A stretch of DNA of 6,233 nt from Betaproteobacteria bacterium. Its GTDB lineage: Bacteria; Pseudomonadota; Gammaproteobacteria; Burkholderiales; Nitrosomonadaceae. Both the position numbers and the translations under genes were made by a program. Positions 5,294 to 6,233 of the stretch are shown here, in pieces. Positions within the stretch are counted from its first letter, which is position 1, and each line of letters begins with the position of its first letter. The notes beneath the pieces are model-generated. The model was not told where the DNA came from and made no database searches. It was given only the letters and a program-made list of their open reading frames with translations. The stretch lies in assembly GCA_022601315.1 (NCBI GenBank), contig JAHZIU010000095.1:1-6233 (forward strand). The letters run 5' to 3'.

Positions 5294-6233
5294 CAACCGT
5301 TATACGTATGCCTTCTGCAAATGCCAATGAAGACCAAGCCGTTATAGTTGACTGGTGTATTGACGAGGGTGCATCTGTAAACCAGGGAGATGCGGTATGT
5401 GTCGTTGAAACGACCAAGGCAGCCTATGATGTCATAGCAGAAACAAATGGTTTTCTCCGACACCTGGTAGAAAAAGATCATACGGCAAAAACCGACCAAC
5501 CCATCGCATTGATCACGGCCACTCCAGACGAAGATTACACTGATTATCTATTGTCTCTAGAAAAAACCAAAACGGTGACGACAGATCGACGCTGGACCAA
5601 GAAGGCAGCATTGGTTGCAAAGAAAATGGGTTTAGATGTCACTGTGCTCGCTTCCCAATTTCCTGACCGGGTAATCTCTGAAGCGGATGTATTGGCGTTC
5701 AATAAGTCAATTCCAAAGGGTGGAGATTTAATCGAAGACGCTTACCCCAACATTCGACCGCAGCGCATTCTACTGATTGGCGGCGGCGCTGGCGGCGGCA
5801 GCATTACTTTAGATGCAATTTCACGTGTACCGCATCAACGTGCCGTTGGCATACTTGATAACAATGCCGCAGTACACGGAAATACACTAATGGGTGTACC
5901 CATTCTCGGCCCCAATGATATGGTCTATGGGCTATGGGAAAAAGGAGATTTTGACGCAGCCATTATTTGCATTACGGGTAACATTAATGACCGTATCCAG
6001 ATATTTGAAGATTTGAAAGCCAGTGGCATTCGCCTCGCCAATGTGATTGACCCGTCCACAATCATCAAAAGCTATGTATCCATGGGTGAAGGCAATCTGA
6101 TTATGGGCAACGGTTATTTGGCACCATCCTGCACATTGGGTGACAACAATTTTCTCGCCAGTCACACTTGCATTGAACACCACAGTAAGATTGGCAATCA
6201 TTGTACTTTCGGTCCCAGATCGACCACATCTGG
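5290..6233 (+). CDS. Lipoyl domain + subunit-binding domain + NeuD/PglD-like sugar acyltransferase fusion (3' partial)
   Basis: The frame is open to the right edge (314 complete residues). Residues 1-76 form a lipoyl domain: MPSA (7-10), a glycine-rich turn DEGASVNQGD (25-34), and ETTKAA (40-45), where K43 is the candidate lipoyl lysine. After a short linker, residues about 103-138 (TKKAALVAKKMGLDV, then ISEADVLAF) look like the peripheral subunit-binding domain of E2 proteins, with the central GTGxxGR degraded. A second linker leads to residue 159. There RILLIGGGAGGGS begins a PglD-type Rossmann-like N-domain with GVPILGP (202-208), followed by left-handed beta-helix turns from about 253. 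CIEHHSKIGNHCTFGP (294-309) carries H297, which aligns with the PglD catalytic histidine. No E2-type catalytic domain is present. The start has GGGAG (5277-5281) eight bases upstream and overlaps E1 beta by four. The inferred role is transfer of an acyl group from the lipoyl arm to a sugar nucleotide. Confidence 0.87.
   Translation, partial: MTTVIRMPSANANEDQAVIVDWCIDEGASVNQGDAVCVVETTKAAYDVIAETNGFLRHLVEKDHTAKTDQPIALITATPDEDYTDYLLSLEKTKTVTTDRRWTKKAALVAKKMGLDVTVLASQFPDRVISEADVLAFNKSIPKGGDLIEDAYPNIRPQRILLIGGGAGGGSITLDAISRVPHQRAVGILDNNAAVHGNTLMGVPILGPNDMVYGLWEKGDFDAAIICITGNINDRIQIFEDLKASGIRLANVIDPSTIIKSYVSMGEGNLIMGNGYLAPSCTLGDNNFLASHTCIEHHSKIGNHCTFGPRSTTS

Noticed and set aside
5062..5499. Reverse-strand open frame of 145 codons
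   Set aside because: It is antisense across the E1 beta / lipoyl-domain junction, with no recognisable motif; both forward genes are strongly supported.
5290..5520. Biotin carrier instead of lipoyl domain
   Set aside because: Biotin domains carry an AMKM-type motif. Here the lysine sits in ETTKA, close to the lipoyl ETDKA, and E1 subunits are adjacent.
5778..5801. GGC-rich repeat
   Set aside because: It encodes the glycine loop of the PglD-type N-domain (GGGAGGGS) and is not a separate repeat element.

Overview
The window is a same-strand stretch of a Gram-negative surface-polysaccharide (O-antigen or capsule type) gene cluster. GC is moderate in the genes, and no tRNA, rRNA, insertion sequence, CRISPR array or integrase is visible. 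The tail of a probable TPR/O-GlcNAc-transferase-like protein, the CDP-sugar genes and general codon use suggest a proteobacterium, perhaps a betaproteobacterium such as a nitrosomonad. That placement is a guess; no taxonomic marker gene is present.

Left half (1-3253): the end of an upstream gene (1-86), then rfbF (glucose-1-phosphate cytidylyltransferase), rfbG (CDP-glucose 4,6-dehydratase), an RmlC/RfbC-type cupin epimerase and a TylF/MycF-like SAM-dependent methyltransferase. These are packed with overlaps or gaps of a few bases and read as one operon. The first two make CDP-4-keto-6-deoxyglucose. The epimerase would invert one or two ring carbons and the methyltransferase would probably O-methylate the sugar or a related one. 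RfbH (ddhC), the 3-dehydratase of the 3,6-dideoxyhexose route, does not follow, so the product is more likely a 6-deoxyhexose than a 3,6-dideoxyhexose.

Gap (3254-3401): about 150 bases, only about a quarter G+C, with no gene. It is the only place in the window where a new transcript could plausibly begin.

Right half (3402-6233): genes for the alpha and beta subunits of a thiamine-diphosphate 2-oxoacid dehydrogenase E1, then an open-ended gene overlapping E1 beta by 4 bases. That third protein starts like an E2 (lipoyl domain with a candidate lipoyl lysine at residue 43, then a peripheral subunit-binding domain). In place of the E2 catalytic domain it continues as a NeuD/PglD-type sugar acyltransferase (Rossmann-like N-domain plus left-handed beta-helix). 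The arrangement suggests that E1 decarboxylates a 2-oxoacid, loads the acyl group on the lipoyl arm, and the fused acyltransferase passes it directly to a sugar nucleotide without free acyl-CoA. This dedicated, lipoyl-fed sugar-acylation system is the main finding. The domain assignments are read from sequence; the direct-transfer mechanism is inference.
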